Shown here: positions 19,477 to 27,720 of the stretch, piece after piece
How the letters are laid out: every line of letters begins with the position of its first letter
How positions within the stretch are numbered: the stretch's first letter is position 1
NCBI RefSeq assembly: GCF_019218295.1
Contig: NZ_JAHUZF010000006.1
Location: forward strand, 1,860,001-1,924,000
Origin: Maritimibacter sp. DP1N21-5
GTDB taxonomy: Bacteria; Pseudomonadota; Alphaproteobacteria; Rhodobacterales; Rhodobacteraceae
Direction: 5' to 3'
Length of the DNA stretch: 64,000 nucleotides
Made by a program: the position numbers and the translations under genes
The notes under the pieces: model-generated
The model's database searches: none
Told to the model about the DNA's origin: nothing
The model's input: only the letters and a program-made list of their open reading frames with translations

Positions 19477-20945
19477 CCAAGACCATCACCCTCATGGACA
19501 CCACGGTGCGCGACGGCAACCAGTCGAACTGGGGGGCCACGGGGCTCGACACCGGGATGATGCTGCAAATCGCGCCGACGATGGAGCGGGTGGGATATGA
19601 GTCGATCGACTTCATCTCGTCCACCCATATGGCCGTCGCCGTGCGGTTCAAGCAGGAAGACCCGTGGGAACGGATCCGGCTATTCAAGGAGCGCACGCCG
19701 ACCACGCCCCTGTCGTTCCTCACCACGGGGATGCGCTTCATCTCGTGGGAGATTGCGTCGGAAGAATTCATGGAGTTCTGCTTTCGCACCCTCGTGTCGA
19801 ACGGGATGGAACGGTTCGCGATCATGGACCCGATGATCGACGTGGACGCCATGGTGCGCATGGCGCAGGTGACGCGCAAGGCCGGCGCGAACCAGGTGGT
19901 TGCCGCCCTGCCCTTTACCCTCTCGCCCGCCCATGACGACGCCTTCTTTGCCGATGCGGCCAAGCAGCTGACCGAGGGCGGGCATTACGACAAGCTCTAC
20001 CTCAAGGACCCCGGCGGGCTGGTCACGGCAGAACGCGCAAAGACGCTGATGCCCGCGCTCAAGGCAGCGATTGGTGATCTGCCGCTCGAATTCCATTCTC
20101 ACTGCACCATCGGGCTTGGGCCGTTCTCCTATCTGGAAGCGGCCCAGCATGGCGCGACGTGCCTTCATACGGCGTCGTCCTCCGCCGCGAACGGCACGTC
20201 GCAGCCCGCGCAAGCTCCGGTGATCGCGAACCTGCGCGACCTTGGGTTCACGGTGGACGTGGACGACGAGGCGGTGGCCGAAATGGACGCCTATTTCACC
20301 GCATTGGCCGCGACCGAGGGGTTACAACACGGCGCGCCGGGCGAATTCGACCGCGCCTATTTTCGCCACCAGATGCCGGGCGGCATGATGGGCACGCTCA
20401 AGCGTCAACTGGCCGAGACGAAGCGCGCGCACCTCCTCCCCCAAGTGCTGGAAGAGGTCGAGCATGTGCGCGCCGATCTTGGATATCCGATCATGGTCAC
20501 GCCGTTTTCGCAGGTCGTTGGCACGCAGGCGCTGCTCAACGTCGTATCGGGCGAACGCTACAAGACGATCCCGGACGAGGTGACGCGCTATGTGCTGGGC
20601 CGGTTCGGCAAGCCGTGGCTGCCCATGAACGGCGAAGTCGAGGACCGGGTGCGGTCGTCCAAACGGGCCAAGGAGCTGGAGGCCGAGCCGCATATGGCGT
20701 CGCTCGACGAACTGCGCACAAAGCACGGCAAGGGGCTGTCGGACGAAGAGTTCATCCTTCGCGCCGTCATGCCCGCCGATCAGGTGGACGCGATGGTCGC
20801 CCATGGTCCGGCACGGCAGGGTTACGACCCCAAGTCGAAACCCGTCATGGACCTCATGCGCGAAATCACCTCGCGCCGGGGTCTGGGCGACGTGAAACTC
20901 GAGAAACCGGGTTTCAAGCTCGAACTGAAAGGGGCGGCGCGATGA
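19473..20945 (+). CDS. Carboxyltransferase subunit, pyruvate-carboxylase/oxaloacetate-decarboxylase type (HMGL-like)
   Basis: A TIM-barrel carboxyltransferase that passes the carboxyl group from biotin to a ketone or enolate. The 490-residue protein has the family start LMDTTVRDGNQSNWG, the metal-site lysine in YLKDPGGL (about 184-191), the metal histidines in EFHSHCTIGLG (about 206-216) and the catalytic-threonine motif GTSQPAQAP (about 243-251). A conserved C-terminal carboxylase domain follows. It lacks the biotinyl domain found in fused pyruvate carboxylase. Annotation pipelines would call it pyruvate carboxylase subunit B, but the context points to another acceptor, such as a ketone made by the facing P450 operon. 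This substrate assignment is inference. Confidence 0.82.
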   Translation: MTKTITLMDTTVRDGNQSNWGATGLDTGMMLQIAPTMERVGYESIDFISSTHMAVAVRFKQEDPWERIRLFKERTPTTPLSFLTTGMRFISWEIASEEFMEFCFRTLVSNGMERFAIMDPMIDVDAMVRMAQVTRKAGANQVVAALPFTLSPAHDDAFFADAAKQLTEGGHYDKLYLKDPGGLVTAERAKTLMPALKAAIGDLPLEFHSHCTIGLGPFSYLEAAQHGATCLHTASSSAANGTSQPAQAPVIANLRDLGFTVDVDDEAVAEMDAYFTALAATEGLQHGAPGEFDRAYFRHQMPGGMMGTLKRQLAETKRAHLLPQVLEEVEHVRADLGYPIMVTPFSQVVGTQALLNVVSGERYKTIPDEVTRYVLGRFGKPWLPMNGEVEDRVRSSKRAKELEAEPHMASLDELRTKHGKGLSDEEFILRAVMPADQVDAMVAHGPARQGYDPKSKPVMDLMREITSRRGLGDVKLEKPGFKLELKGAAR

Positions 20946-21766
20946 GCTTCAAGGCTGCCGTCTTCGACATCGACGGGACGCTCGCGATGATGGACAAGGA
21001 AACCGGCGAGTTTACCGCGCTCCCCGGTGCCGTCGAGGCGATCAACACCTGCAAGGCGGCAGGGATGGCGGTCGTCGCCTATACCAACGGCACGATTTTC
21101 ACGCCCGAACACTACTACGCCCCCCTCGCCCGCGCCGGGATCGAATTGGACCCCGGTCACATGATGACCCCCGCCGTCGTCGCCGCGCATGAGCTTGCGC
21201 GGCTCGGCCACAAGCGCGTCATGGTGCTCGCCGCCGAGGGCGTGGTGGAGCCTGTGCGCGAGGCCGGGATCGAGATCGTCGCGCCGAAGAAAGGCGCGGG
21301 AGAGGTCGACGCTATCCTCGTTGGCTGGACGCGGGATTTCGACGTTCACATGCTCGAAGCCGCAGCGGATGCGCTCTGGGCGGGCGCGCCGCTCTATGCC
21401 ACGTCGGTCGCGCCCTATTTCGCCTCGGCCAAGGGCAAGATGATGGGGATTTCCGGCGCGCTGGTGGCAGGGCTGAAGAACGCAACCGGGGTCGAACACA
21501 CGCTCTTTGGCAAGCCATCCGTGTCCGGCCTCACCATGGTGTCAGACCTCACCAAAGCCGCGCCGCACGAGATGATCGTGATCGGCGACGACCCGAAACT
21601 CGAGCTTCTTATGGCCAGACGCGCCGGTGCCTTCGCGCTTGGCGTCACCACCGGAGGGCGCGACCGCGCCGCCTTTGACGCCATGTCGCCCGAGACGCGG
21701 GCGCATATCGTGCTGGACACTTTGGAGGATTTCGACCTCTCTGCCTGCGAGGAGGAATTTGCATGA
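20942..21766 (+). CDS. HAD-IIA family phosphatase (NagD-like)
   Basis: The 274-residue protein has the HAD nucleophile motif VFDIDGTLAMMD (about 7-18), a cap of the IIA type, motif II YTNGT (about 45-49), lysine motif LFGKPS (about 185-190) and motif III IGDDPKLELLMA. It is thus a likely small-molecule phosphatase, related to NagD and phosphoglycolate or 4-nitrophenyl phosphatases. It overlaps the carboxyltransferase gene by 4 bases and the CoA-ligase gene by 4 bases, so it is firmly part of the pathway operon. A phosphatase would fit a route in which a phosphorylated intermediate is made by the dikinase of the facing operon. Confidence 0.85.
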   Translation: MSFKAAVFDIDGTLAMMDKETGEFTALPGAVEAINTCKAAGMAVVAYTNGTIFTPEHYYAPLARAGIELDPGHMMTPAVVAAHELARLGHKRVMVLAAEGVVEPVREAGIEIVAPKKGAGEVDAILVGWTRDFDVHMLEAAADALWAGAPLYATSVAPYFASAKGKMMGISGALVAGLKNATGVEHTLFGKPSVSGLTMVSDLTKAAPHEMIVIGDDPKLELLMARRAGAFALGVTTGGRDRAAFDAMSPETRAHIVLDTLEDFDLSACEEEFA

Positions 21767-23781
21767 CCGAGACAGCCATCACGACCGTAACCGAGGGGCA
21801 GGAGCTCTGGCGCGCAACGGAAGAGCGCAAGAAGCGCGCCGAAATCACCCGTTTCATGAACTGGCTCGCCTCGGAGCGCGGCAAGAACTTCTCGGACTAT
21901 TGGGGCCTGTGGCAATGGTCCGTCGATGACGTGCCGGGCTTCTGGAAGGCGATCTGGGACTTCTACGACGTCATCCACGACGGCGAGATCGACGAGGTCA
22001 TGACCGACGATCCCATGCCGCGCACCCGCTGGTTCACGGGCACCCGGATCAACTACGCCGAACACGTGCTGCGCAACGAAACGAACGGCGATCCGGCGCG
22101 CACGATGATCTCGCATACCTCGGAACTGCGGCCCGAACTGGCCGAGATGAGCTGGGGCGAGATGGCGGGCCAGGTGCGCAAGCTCGCCACCTGGATGCGC
22201 TCGGTCGGTGTCGAACCCGGGGACCGGGTGGTGGCCTATATGCCCAACATCCCCGAGACCTTCATCGCGATGCTCGCGACCACCGCCATCGGGGCCACAT
22301 GGTCCTCCGCCGCACCCGAGTTCGGTGCGCAGACGGTGATCGACCGCTTCAGCCAGATCGAACCGAAGCTCGTCTTTGCCGTGAACGGCTATGGCTACGG
22401 CGGCAAGCACTTCAACCGCACCAGCGAGCTGTCGAACATTCTGGGCTACCTGCCCTCTGCGGAATGCCTTGTGCTTCTCGATTACCTGGAGGGCGCAGGG
22501 GCACCCGCCTTTGCCGGCGCCACGCATGGCTGGGACGAGACGCAGGCCGGGCCGGAGGTTGCTGCCACGGATTTCACCTATACCCGCGTGCCATCGGATC
22601 ATCCCCTGTGGATCCTGTTTTCGTCGGGCACCACGGGGCTGCCCAAGCCCATCGTGCAAGGCCACCACGGGATTGTGCTCGAACACTACAAATCCGGCGC
22701 CGTGCACCTGGACATGCACCCCGGCGCGGTTCAGTTCTGTTATTCGACCACCGGCTGGATGGTCTGGAACACGCTCATGCAGGGCCCGATGCAGAACGGG
22801 CGCGTGGTGCTTTACGATGGGCACCCGACCTACCCCGACGCGCGGGCGCTCTGGCGGTTGATGGCCGACACCGGGGTCACGACTTTCGGCGTGTCGCCGA
22901 CCTTCATGCAGATGGTGCGCTCGCAGGGCATCGAGCCGGGCAAGGAATTCAACCTCTCGGCGCTTGAGACGATCCTGCTCACCGGATCGCCCTCGACCCC
23001 CGAGATCCTCGCCTGGATCCATGAGGCGGTGAAGGCGGACATCTATGCGACGTCGCAATCGGGCGGCACGGAGCTCTGTTCGGGGATCCTCGGCGGCTCC
23101 TGCCTGCTCCCCGCCAACGCGGGCGAGATCCAGGCGCCATGCCTCGCCTGCGACGCGGTCGCCTATGACGAAGCGGCGCAGCCGGTCGTCGGCACCGTAG
23201 GCGAATTGGTCGTGCGTCAACCGATGCCCTCCATGCCGCTCAAATTCTGGGGCGACGACGATTTCGTCCGCTACACCGACAGCTATTTCGCGGAATACCC
23301 CGGTATCTGGCGCCACGGCGACCGGGTGCGGTTCACGCCCGAGGGCGGCGCCTATGTGCTCGGACGATCGGACGCGACGCTCAACCGCTTCGGCGTGCGG
23401 ATCGGCTCGGCGGAGATCTACCGCACGATGGAAGCGATCCCCGAGGTTGCCGACAGTCTGATCGTCTGCATCGAGGAGGAGGACGGGGGCTACTACATGC
23501 CGCTCTTCGTGCAGATGGCACCCGGCAAGCGGCTGACCGAAGAGGTCGAGAAGGACATCGTGCGACGCCTGCGCACCGAACGCTCGCCGCGCCATGTGCC
23601 CGACGTGATCGTGCAGGCACCCGAAATCCCGACGACCCTCACGGGCAAGAAGATGGAGGTGCCCGTGCGCCGGATGCTTCTGGGCGAGAACCCGGACAAG
23701 GTGGCGTCCAAAGATGCGACCAAGAACCCGGCCGCGCTCGACTGGTTCGCGAGCTTTGCAGCGCGGCGGCTGGCGCAGTAG
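21763..23781 (+). CDS. Acetoacetate-CoA ligase family protein (AacS-like)
   Basis: AMP-forming ligase that activates a beta-keto acid, typically acetoacetate, to its CoA ester. The 672 residues match the long AacS subgroup of the ANL superfamily. Visible are the ACAS-type N-terminal cap with RWFTGTRINYAEHVL (about 79-93), the P-loop FSSGTTGLPKPIVQ (about 286-299), the AacS-typical YSTTGWMVWN (about 327-336), SQSGGTEL and the late catalytic lysine LTGKKMEVPVRR. As the last gene of a carboxylase operon, it argues that the carboxylation product is a beta-keto acid. The stop is followed by two strong hairpins. Confidence 0.9.
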   Translation: MTETAITTVTEGQELWRATEERKKRAEITRFMNWLASERGKNFSDYWGLWQWSVDDVPGFWKAIWDFYDVIHDGEIDEVMTDDPMPRTRWFTGTRINYAEHVLRNETNGDPARTMISHTSELRPELAEMSWGEMAGQVRKLATWMRSVGVEPGDRVVAYMPNIPETFIAMLATTAIGATWSSAAPEFGAQTVIDRFSQIEPKLVFAVNGYGYGGKHFNRTSELSNILGYLPSAECLVLLDYLEGAGAPAFAGATHGWDETQAGPEVAATDFTYTRVPSDHPLWILFSSGTTGLPKPIVQGHHGIVLEHYKSGAVHLDMHPGAVQFCYSTTGWMVWNTLMQGPMQNGRVVLYDGHPTYPDARALWRLMADTGVTTFGVSPTFMQMVRSQGIEPGKEFNLSALETILLTGSPSTPEILAWIHEAVKADIYATSQSGGTELCSGILGGSCLLPANAGEIQAPCLACDAVAYDEAAQPVVGTVGELVVRQPMPSMPLKFWGDDDFVRYTDSYFAEYPGIWRHGDRVRFTPEGGAYVLGRSDATLNRFGVRIGSAEIYRTMEAIPEVADSLIVCIEEEDGGYYMPLFVQMAPGKRLTEEVEKDIVRRLRTERSPRHVPDVIVQAPEIPTTLTGKKMEVPVRRMLLGENPDKVASKDATKNPAALDWFASFAARRLAQ

Positions 23782-23784
23782 GTT

Positions 23785-23880
23785 TCCCCGCAGACTTCGT
23801 CTGCGACGACCGGTTGGGGAGAGGCGCTGCCTCTCCCCAAACCCCTCTCCGAGGTATTTCCGAAGCAGTGAAGGGGTGAA
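23785..23880. repeat. Palindromic intergenic element of the Rhodobacterales type
   Basis: The gap between the convergent operons holds two consecutive perfect hairpins (23789-23805 and 23814-23840), then the sequence CCCCTCTCCGAGGTATTTCC and GAAGCAGTGAAG. The tail resembles a dispersed element I recognise from Rhodobacterales genomes, where a C-rich block and GAGTATTT-like core end in AAGATGAAG-like sequence. The family assignment is from memory and not from a search. Confidence 0.5.
23814..23840. terminator. Strong bidirectional terminator between convergent operons
   Basis: TTGGGGAGAGGC pairs perfectly with GCCTCTCCCCAA around a three-base loop. It lies between the AacS-like stop (23781) and the ferredoxin stop (23893). 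A second hairpin, CGCAGAC/GTCTGCG at 23789-23805, precedes it. Confidence 0.8.
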
Positions 23881-23892
23881 GTGGCGGTCCCT

Positions 23893-24213
23893 TTAGCGGC
23901 CCGTGGCCACTTCGAACACCGCGTCCTCGCAGCGGGCGTCCACGACTATCTGACAGGTCAGACGTGACCGTTCTGTGGGGGCGTTGGCGGTGAACTCGAT
24001 GGTGTCTTCCTCCGCAGGCTCCATCTCGGGCAGCGGGCCATTGGGGGCCTCGAGCAGATAGCAGTGACAGGTCGCGCACATGGCAGAACCGCCGCATTCC
24101 GCGATGATCCCTGCGATCCCGGCATCCTTGGCCGAATACATCAGGGGGTCGCCCTCTTTCGCCTCTATCTCGCGCCGGGTGCCGTCCTGCTCGATGAAGG
24201 TCACCTTGACCAT
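23893..24213 (-). CDS. [2Fe-2S] ferredoxin, adrenodoxin/putidaredoxin type
   Basis: This is the electron carrier, most likely for the P450 of the same operon. The 106-residue protein carries the vertebrate-type ferredoxin pattern: C-x5-C-x2-C in ECGGSAMCATCHCY (about 39-52) and the fourth ligand in RLTCQIVV (about 85-92). The ATG at 24213 follows GAGGAGACAGGC, while an upstream in-frame start at 24246 has no ribosome binding site. It is the last gene of the eight-gene operon. No ferredoxin reductase is encoded in the window, so a housekeeping or distant reductase must serve it. Confidence 0.9.
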   Translation of the reverse strand: MVKVTFIEQDGTRREIEAKEGDPLMYSAKDAGIAGIIAECGGSAMCATCHCYLLEAPNGPLPEMEPAEEDTIEFTANAPTERSRLTCQIVVDARCEDAVFEVATGR

Positions 24214-24223
24214 GCCTGTCTCC

Positions 24224-24985
24224 TCAAATGAACTGCTTGCCGCCATCCACGATCAGCGTTTGGCCGGTCATGAAGCGCGACAGGTCCGAGGCGAGATAAA
24301 GCGCCGCCCCCGTGATGTCCTGCGCTTCGGCATTGCGCCGCATGGCCGCGCGCCCGACTCCGTATTCGATGGCGTTGTCGATCTGGTTGAGGCTCGCCTC
24401 GGTCAGGGTGAAGCCCGGCGCGATGGCGTTCACGCGCACGTTGTCGGGGCCCAGTTCCTTGGCCATGACCCGGCTCATGGCGATCACCGCGCCCTTCGAG
24501 GTGACATAGTGCATCCACTCAGGCGAGCCCGAGAACACCGTGGCCGAGGCGACGTTGACGATGGAGCCATGATCCGCCGCCCTTAGCATTGTCGCGAAGG
24601 CGCGGCACATCTGCCACACACCCTTGATGTTGACCTGCATGACCTGATCCCAGACGCCTTCGTCGATCTCTTCGAAGGGCTTGCGGTCAAGCGTGCCATA
24701 GAGCGCCGCGTTGTTCACCAGCACGTCGAGACCGCCCAGTTCCGCGTCGACCTGAAGGGCGAGCGCGCGGCAACTCTCGGTCGAGCTGACATCGACCTTT
24801 CCGGTATGCGGCTCGCCGCCGGCCTTTTCGACCTCGCAGGCCGTGACCTCGAGCCCGGCGGTCACGATATCGGCCGCCATGACCCGGGCGCCGGCTTCGG
24901 CAAAGGCGCGGGCGAAGGCGCGGCCCAGCCCCCCGGCGGCCCCTGTCACGAGCACACGTTTGCCTTTCAATCCCAGATCACGCAT
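24224..24985 (-). CDS. Short-chain dehydrogenase/reductase
   Basis: A 253-residue classical SDR with the cofactor motif TGAAGGLG (about 14-21), NNAALYG (about 91-97) and the catalytic Ser-Tyr-Lys set with YVTSK at about 158-162. The aspartate after beta-strand 2 (MAADIV) predicts NAD(H) preference. It overlaps the HD-domain gene by 8 bases and precedes the ferredoxin gene by 10 bases. In the P450 operon the simplest role is oxidation of the P450-made secondary alcohol to a ketone, which is an inference from context. Confidence 0.9.
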   Translation of the reverse strand: MRDLGLKGKRVLVTGAAGGLGRAFARAFAEAGARVMAADIVTAGLEVTACEVEKAGGEPHTGKVDVSSTESCRALALQVDAELGGLDVLVNNAALYGTLDRKPFEEIDEGVWDQVMQVNIKGVWQMCRAFATMLRAADHGSIVNVASATVFSGSPEWMHYVTSKGAVIAMSRVMAKELGPDNVRVNAIAPGFTLTEASLNQIDNAIEYGVGRAAMRRNAEAQDITGAALYLASDLSRFMTGQTLIVDGGKQFI

Positions 24986-25619
24986 CGGGTTCTCCCATAT
25001 ATCTGTCGAGCATCATGTCCGCCTTGAGCGAGGCCGTGATCGCCCGTACGAAGGCCTGCCCCACTGGCGTCAGCATCTTCGGGTTCGACCGGCGTTCGAC
25101 CATCTCGACGAACCACGCGTCCGTCGCCGCTTCGCCATACCAGCTCTTGATCAGCCGGATGCCATTCGGGGTCAGCCGCCACGCCTTGTCCGCGTCTTTC
25201 ATCACCGCGTCCGACGGGCTGATCGCGGTGTCGCGGGTGTCATGCCCGTCGATGATGGCAAGCACATGGTCCACGTCGACGCCCTCGGGCCGCAGCCGAT
25301 CAAGGATTTCTGCCGCGATTTCGCGCCCCCGGACTTCGTGCTCGCGCACAAGGTCGAGCCGCGTGGGGGCCGAGCCGATGGCGTTGAATATCTCGTCCTT
25401 CGGCACGGCCTTCCAGCCGACGTCATGAAGCACCACGGCTGGCAGCACGACGCTCTCGTCCGCCTCAGGCACATCGTGCAGGAACATCCTTGCGAGCGCA
25501 TAGACCCCGACCGTGTGCTGGTCGTTGTCGCGCACGTCGAGAAAGGGTTTCGCCGCTTCCCAGAGCGGCAGGTCGCGGGGCAGAAAGACCCCGTCCTCCA
25601 GAAGCACCTCATGGCTCAT
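24978..25619 (-). CDS. HD-domain metal-dependent hydrolase-like protein 1
   Basis: A 213-residue protein with an HD-superfamily metal site: a first histidine in DNDQHTVGV (about 35), the HD pair in VLHDVGW (about 65), the histidine in IIDGHDTRD and the aspartate in KDADKAWRL. It has no other domain or signal sequence. A shorter paralogue (27063-27653) lies in the same operon and shares the IIDGHDTR and DADK-WR segments. Start and stop overlap its neighbours by 4 and 8 bases. HD proteins are phosphohydrolases or hydrolases; the substrate here is unknown. Confidence 0.8.
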   Translation of the reverse strand: MSHEVLLEDGVFLPRDLPLWEAAKPFLDVRDNDQHTVGVYALARMFLHDVPEADESVVLPAVVLHDVGWKAVPKDEIFNAIGSAPTRLDLVREHEVRGREIAAEILDRLRPEGVDVDHVLAIIDGHDTRDTAISPSDAVMKDADKAWRLTPNGIRLIKSWYGEAATDAWFVEMVERRSNPKMLTPVGQAFVRAITASLKADMMLDRYMGEPDA

Positions 25620-27052
25620 GCCGGCACCTCCCAGGACAGATACATGGTCTTGTATTCGAGATAGGCCTCGACCCCGTAGCGCCCCTTTTCGCGACCGAGA
25701 CCGCTTTGCTTGACGCCGCCAAAGGGCACGTGATGGGACGAGCGCTGGATATCGTTGAGCCAGACCGACCCGGCCTCAAGCCCTTCGCAGAGCGCAAGCC
25801 CCCGGCCCAGGTCATGGGTAAACACGAAGCCCGCCAGCCCGAATTCGCTGCCATTGGCGAGCCGCAGCGCCTCGGCCGCGCTGTCCACGGGCTGAACGCC
25901 GATGACCGGACCGAAGGTTTCTTCGCGCATGAGAAGCATCTCCGGCGTGGTTTCGGCCACCACGGTCGGCGGGAAGTAGTGCCCGCCGGCAAACCCCGGC
26001 CCCATTGGGCGCGCGCCTCCGGTCAGGATACGACCGCCCCGGGCGCGCGCGTCCGCAACCTGCCTCTCGGACACCGCGAGAATCTTTTCGTTCACCAGCG
26101 GACCAAGGTCGCCGTCCCCGCCCGCCGGGGCGAGCGTGAGCGCCGAGGCCCGGTCAGACAGATTGCGCAGGAAGGCATCATAGACCGGCCGTTCGACATA
26201 GACGCGGTTCACCCGATAACAGAACTGCCCCGTATTCGCGAAACCGTGCCGGGCAATGGCGGCCGCAGCCTTGTCGATGTCCGCATCCGCGCAAACGATA
26301 GCGGCGGAATGGCCCCCGAGCTCAAGCGTCAGCCGTTTCATCGTTCCGGCAGCCGCGGCGGCGATGGCCTTGCCCGCAGGCACCGAGCCGGTAAAGGCGA
26401 TCTTGCGCGGGATCTTGTGCGCGACGAGCGCCTCGCCCAATGCGCGCTTGCCGGTGACCACGTTGAAGAGCCCCTTGGGCAGGCCTGCGTCGTGGAAGAC
26501 CTCGGCGAGCTTCAGGGTAGAAAGAGGTGTATCTTCCGACGGCTTCGCCACGACGGCGCAACCCGCGATCAGGGCGGCACCCAATTTGAACATGAGGAGC
26601 GTGACGGGATAATTGAAGGGCGTGATCGCCACCACGACGCCCACCGGATCGCGCGTTACGATGATGCGCTCGCCCGGTGCGGACCCAAGCGGCATTTCGG
26701 CCACGAGCCGGAGCCCTTCTTCGGCGTAGATGTCGAGCAGGTCAGCGGAGCGCAGGATCTCTCCGACGCAGCCCATCAGCGGACGCCCGAGTTCCGCGTG
26801 AAGCAAGGCGCCAACCTCACCCGCCCGGTCACGCATCGCCTGTGCGCAGGCCTTCTGCACCGCGACGCGCTCGGTCATCGGGGTCACGCGCCAGCCCGCC
26901 ATCGCCGTCTCGGCCGCGCGGATCGCACGATCCGCGTCCTGGGGGCCGGCGAGAGGCACGTGATCCACGACGGATCCGTCACGCGGGTTCAGGACGGCGA
27001 AGGTCTCGCCTTCCGTTGCCGCCTGCCATGTGCCGTCGATGACCATCTCCAT
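25616..27052 (-). CDS. NAD(P)-dependent aldehyde dehydrogenase
   Basis: This is a 478-residue ALDH-superfamily enzyme. Key residues are the oxyanion asparagine in TPFNYPVT (about 143), the glutamate in LELGGHSA (about 243) and the catalytic cysteine in NTGQFCYRVNR (about 277). It is most like the succinate-semialdehyde/lactaldehyde dehydrogenase branch. The ATG at 27052 follows GAGG by 8 bases and lies 10 bases after the second HD gene; a second ATG two codons later is possible. The frame extends further upstream into that gene but is not coding there. Its substrate in this operon is unknown. Confidence 0.88.
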   Translation of the reverse strand: MEMVIDGTWQAATEGETFAVLNPRDGSVVDHVPLAGPQDADRAIRAAETAMAGWRVTPMTERVAVQKACAQAMRDRAGEVGALLHAELGRPLMGCVGEILRSADLLDIYAEEGLRLVAEMPLGSAPGERIIVTRDPVGVVVAITPFNYPVTLLMFKLGAALIAGCAVVAKPSEDTPLSTLKLAEVFHDAGLPKGLFNVVTGKRALGEALVAHKIPRKIAFTGSVPAGKAIAAAAAGTMKRLTLELGGHSAAIVCADADIDKAAAAIARHGFANTGQFCYRVNRVYVERPVYDAFLRNLSDRASALTLAPAGGDGDLGPLVNEKILAVSERQVADARARGGRILTGGARPMGPGFAGGHYFPPTVVAETTPEMLLMREETFGPVIGVQPVDSAAEALRLANGSEFGLAGFVFTHDLGRGLALCEGLEAGSVWLNDIQRSSHHVPFGGVKQSGLGREKGRYGVEAYLEYKTMYLSWEVPA

Positions 27053-27062
27053 TCGCCCGGCC

Positions 27063-27653
27063 TCAGATGATATGCCGCATGAGGGCGATCCGGGTGGCCT
27101 CGAGCTCGGCCGCCGCCAGTTCGCGCCCCTTTTCGGTCTCGAGGAGGTCGAGAAACCTGGTGATTCGCTCGAAATATTCCGGCACGCTGTCCTGAAACCA
27201 TTCGGCTGACACGCAAAGTCCTGCCATCCCGAAGCGCCAGAGCTTGTCGGCGTCGCGCACCACCCGATCATTCAGGTCGCGCGGATCCGTCCGGGTGTCG
27301 TGCCCGTCAATGATCGTGCAGACCGCGTCGGTCAGGGGTTGCCATTCGGTCCCGTCCAGAATCTCGCGCGCCATGCGCACGCCCTCGGCCTCGTGAAGGT
27401 AGCGCACGTCGGACTGCATGAAGTCTTCGGACCGGAAGCCTTCTTCCATGATCCGGTCGTTGTCGATCGCATACCAGCCGATGTCATGCAGCATGATCGC
27501 CAGCGAACAGATGTCCCGGTCGGCTTCGGGGTATGCGTCGCAGAGCTGCTGCGCCCAGGAGAAACACAGCGGCAGGTGAATGTCGTTGCGCCGCGCCGCC
27601 ATGAAGGGAGCCATGCGTTTCCAGACGGTCGCGTATCTTTGCGGATCGGTCAT
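27063..27653 (-). CDS. HD-domain metal-dependent hydrolase-like protein 2
   Basis: A 196-residue paralogue of the HD protein at 24978-25619. The metal-binding residues are in RRNDIHLPL, IMLHDIGWY, IIDGHDTRTD and VVRDADKLWRF. The start is uncertain: an ATG at 27692 would place the 5' end inside a GC hairpin, so the next ATG at 27653 is preferred even though its ribosome binding site is weak. Having two diverged HD proteins in one operon suggests either two subunits of a complex or two consecutive steps. Confidence 0.75.
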   Translation of the reverse strand: MTDPQRYATVWKRMAPFMAARRNDIHLPLCFSWAQQLCDAYPEADRDICSLAIMLHDIGWYAIDNDRIMEEGFRSEDFMQSDVRYLHEAEGVRMAREILDGTEWQPLTDAVCTIIDGHDTRTDPRDLNDRVVRDADKLWRFGMAGLCVSAEWFQDSVPEYFERITRFLDLLETEKGRELAAAELEATRIALMRHII

Positions 27654-27680
27654 CGGGATCTTGGTCTTTTCTCGAGGAAT

Positions 27681-27705
27681 GGGGCGGGCCATGACAGCCC
27701 GCCCC
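27681..27705 (-). promoter_or_regulatory. Intra-operon GC hairpin between dikinase gene and HD gene
   Basis: GGGGCGGGC pairs with GCCCGCCCC (9 bp) around a 7-base loop, 16 bases past the stop of the large dikinase subunit gene. With no T-run it more likely stabilises the upstream mRNA or reduces downstream expression than terminates fully. Confidence 0.4.
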
Positions 27706-27720
27706 GGTCGGGAGGAGAGG

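Noticed and set aside
17634..20945. Reading the carboxylase genes as acetyl-CoA carboxylase
   Set aside because: No AccA or AccD subunit is present and the carboxyltransferase is of the HMGL-like TIM-barrel type, so the acceptor is not acetyl-CoA.
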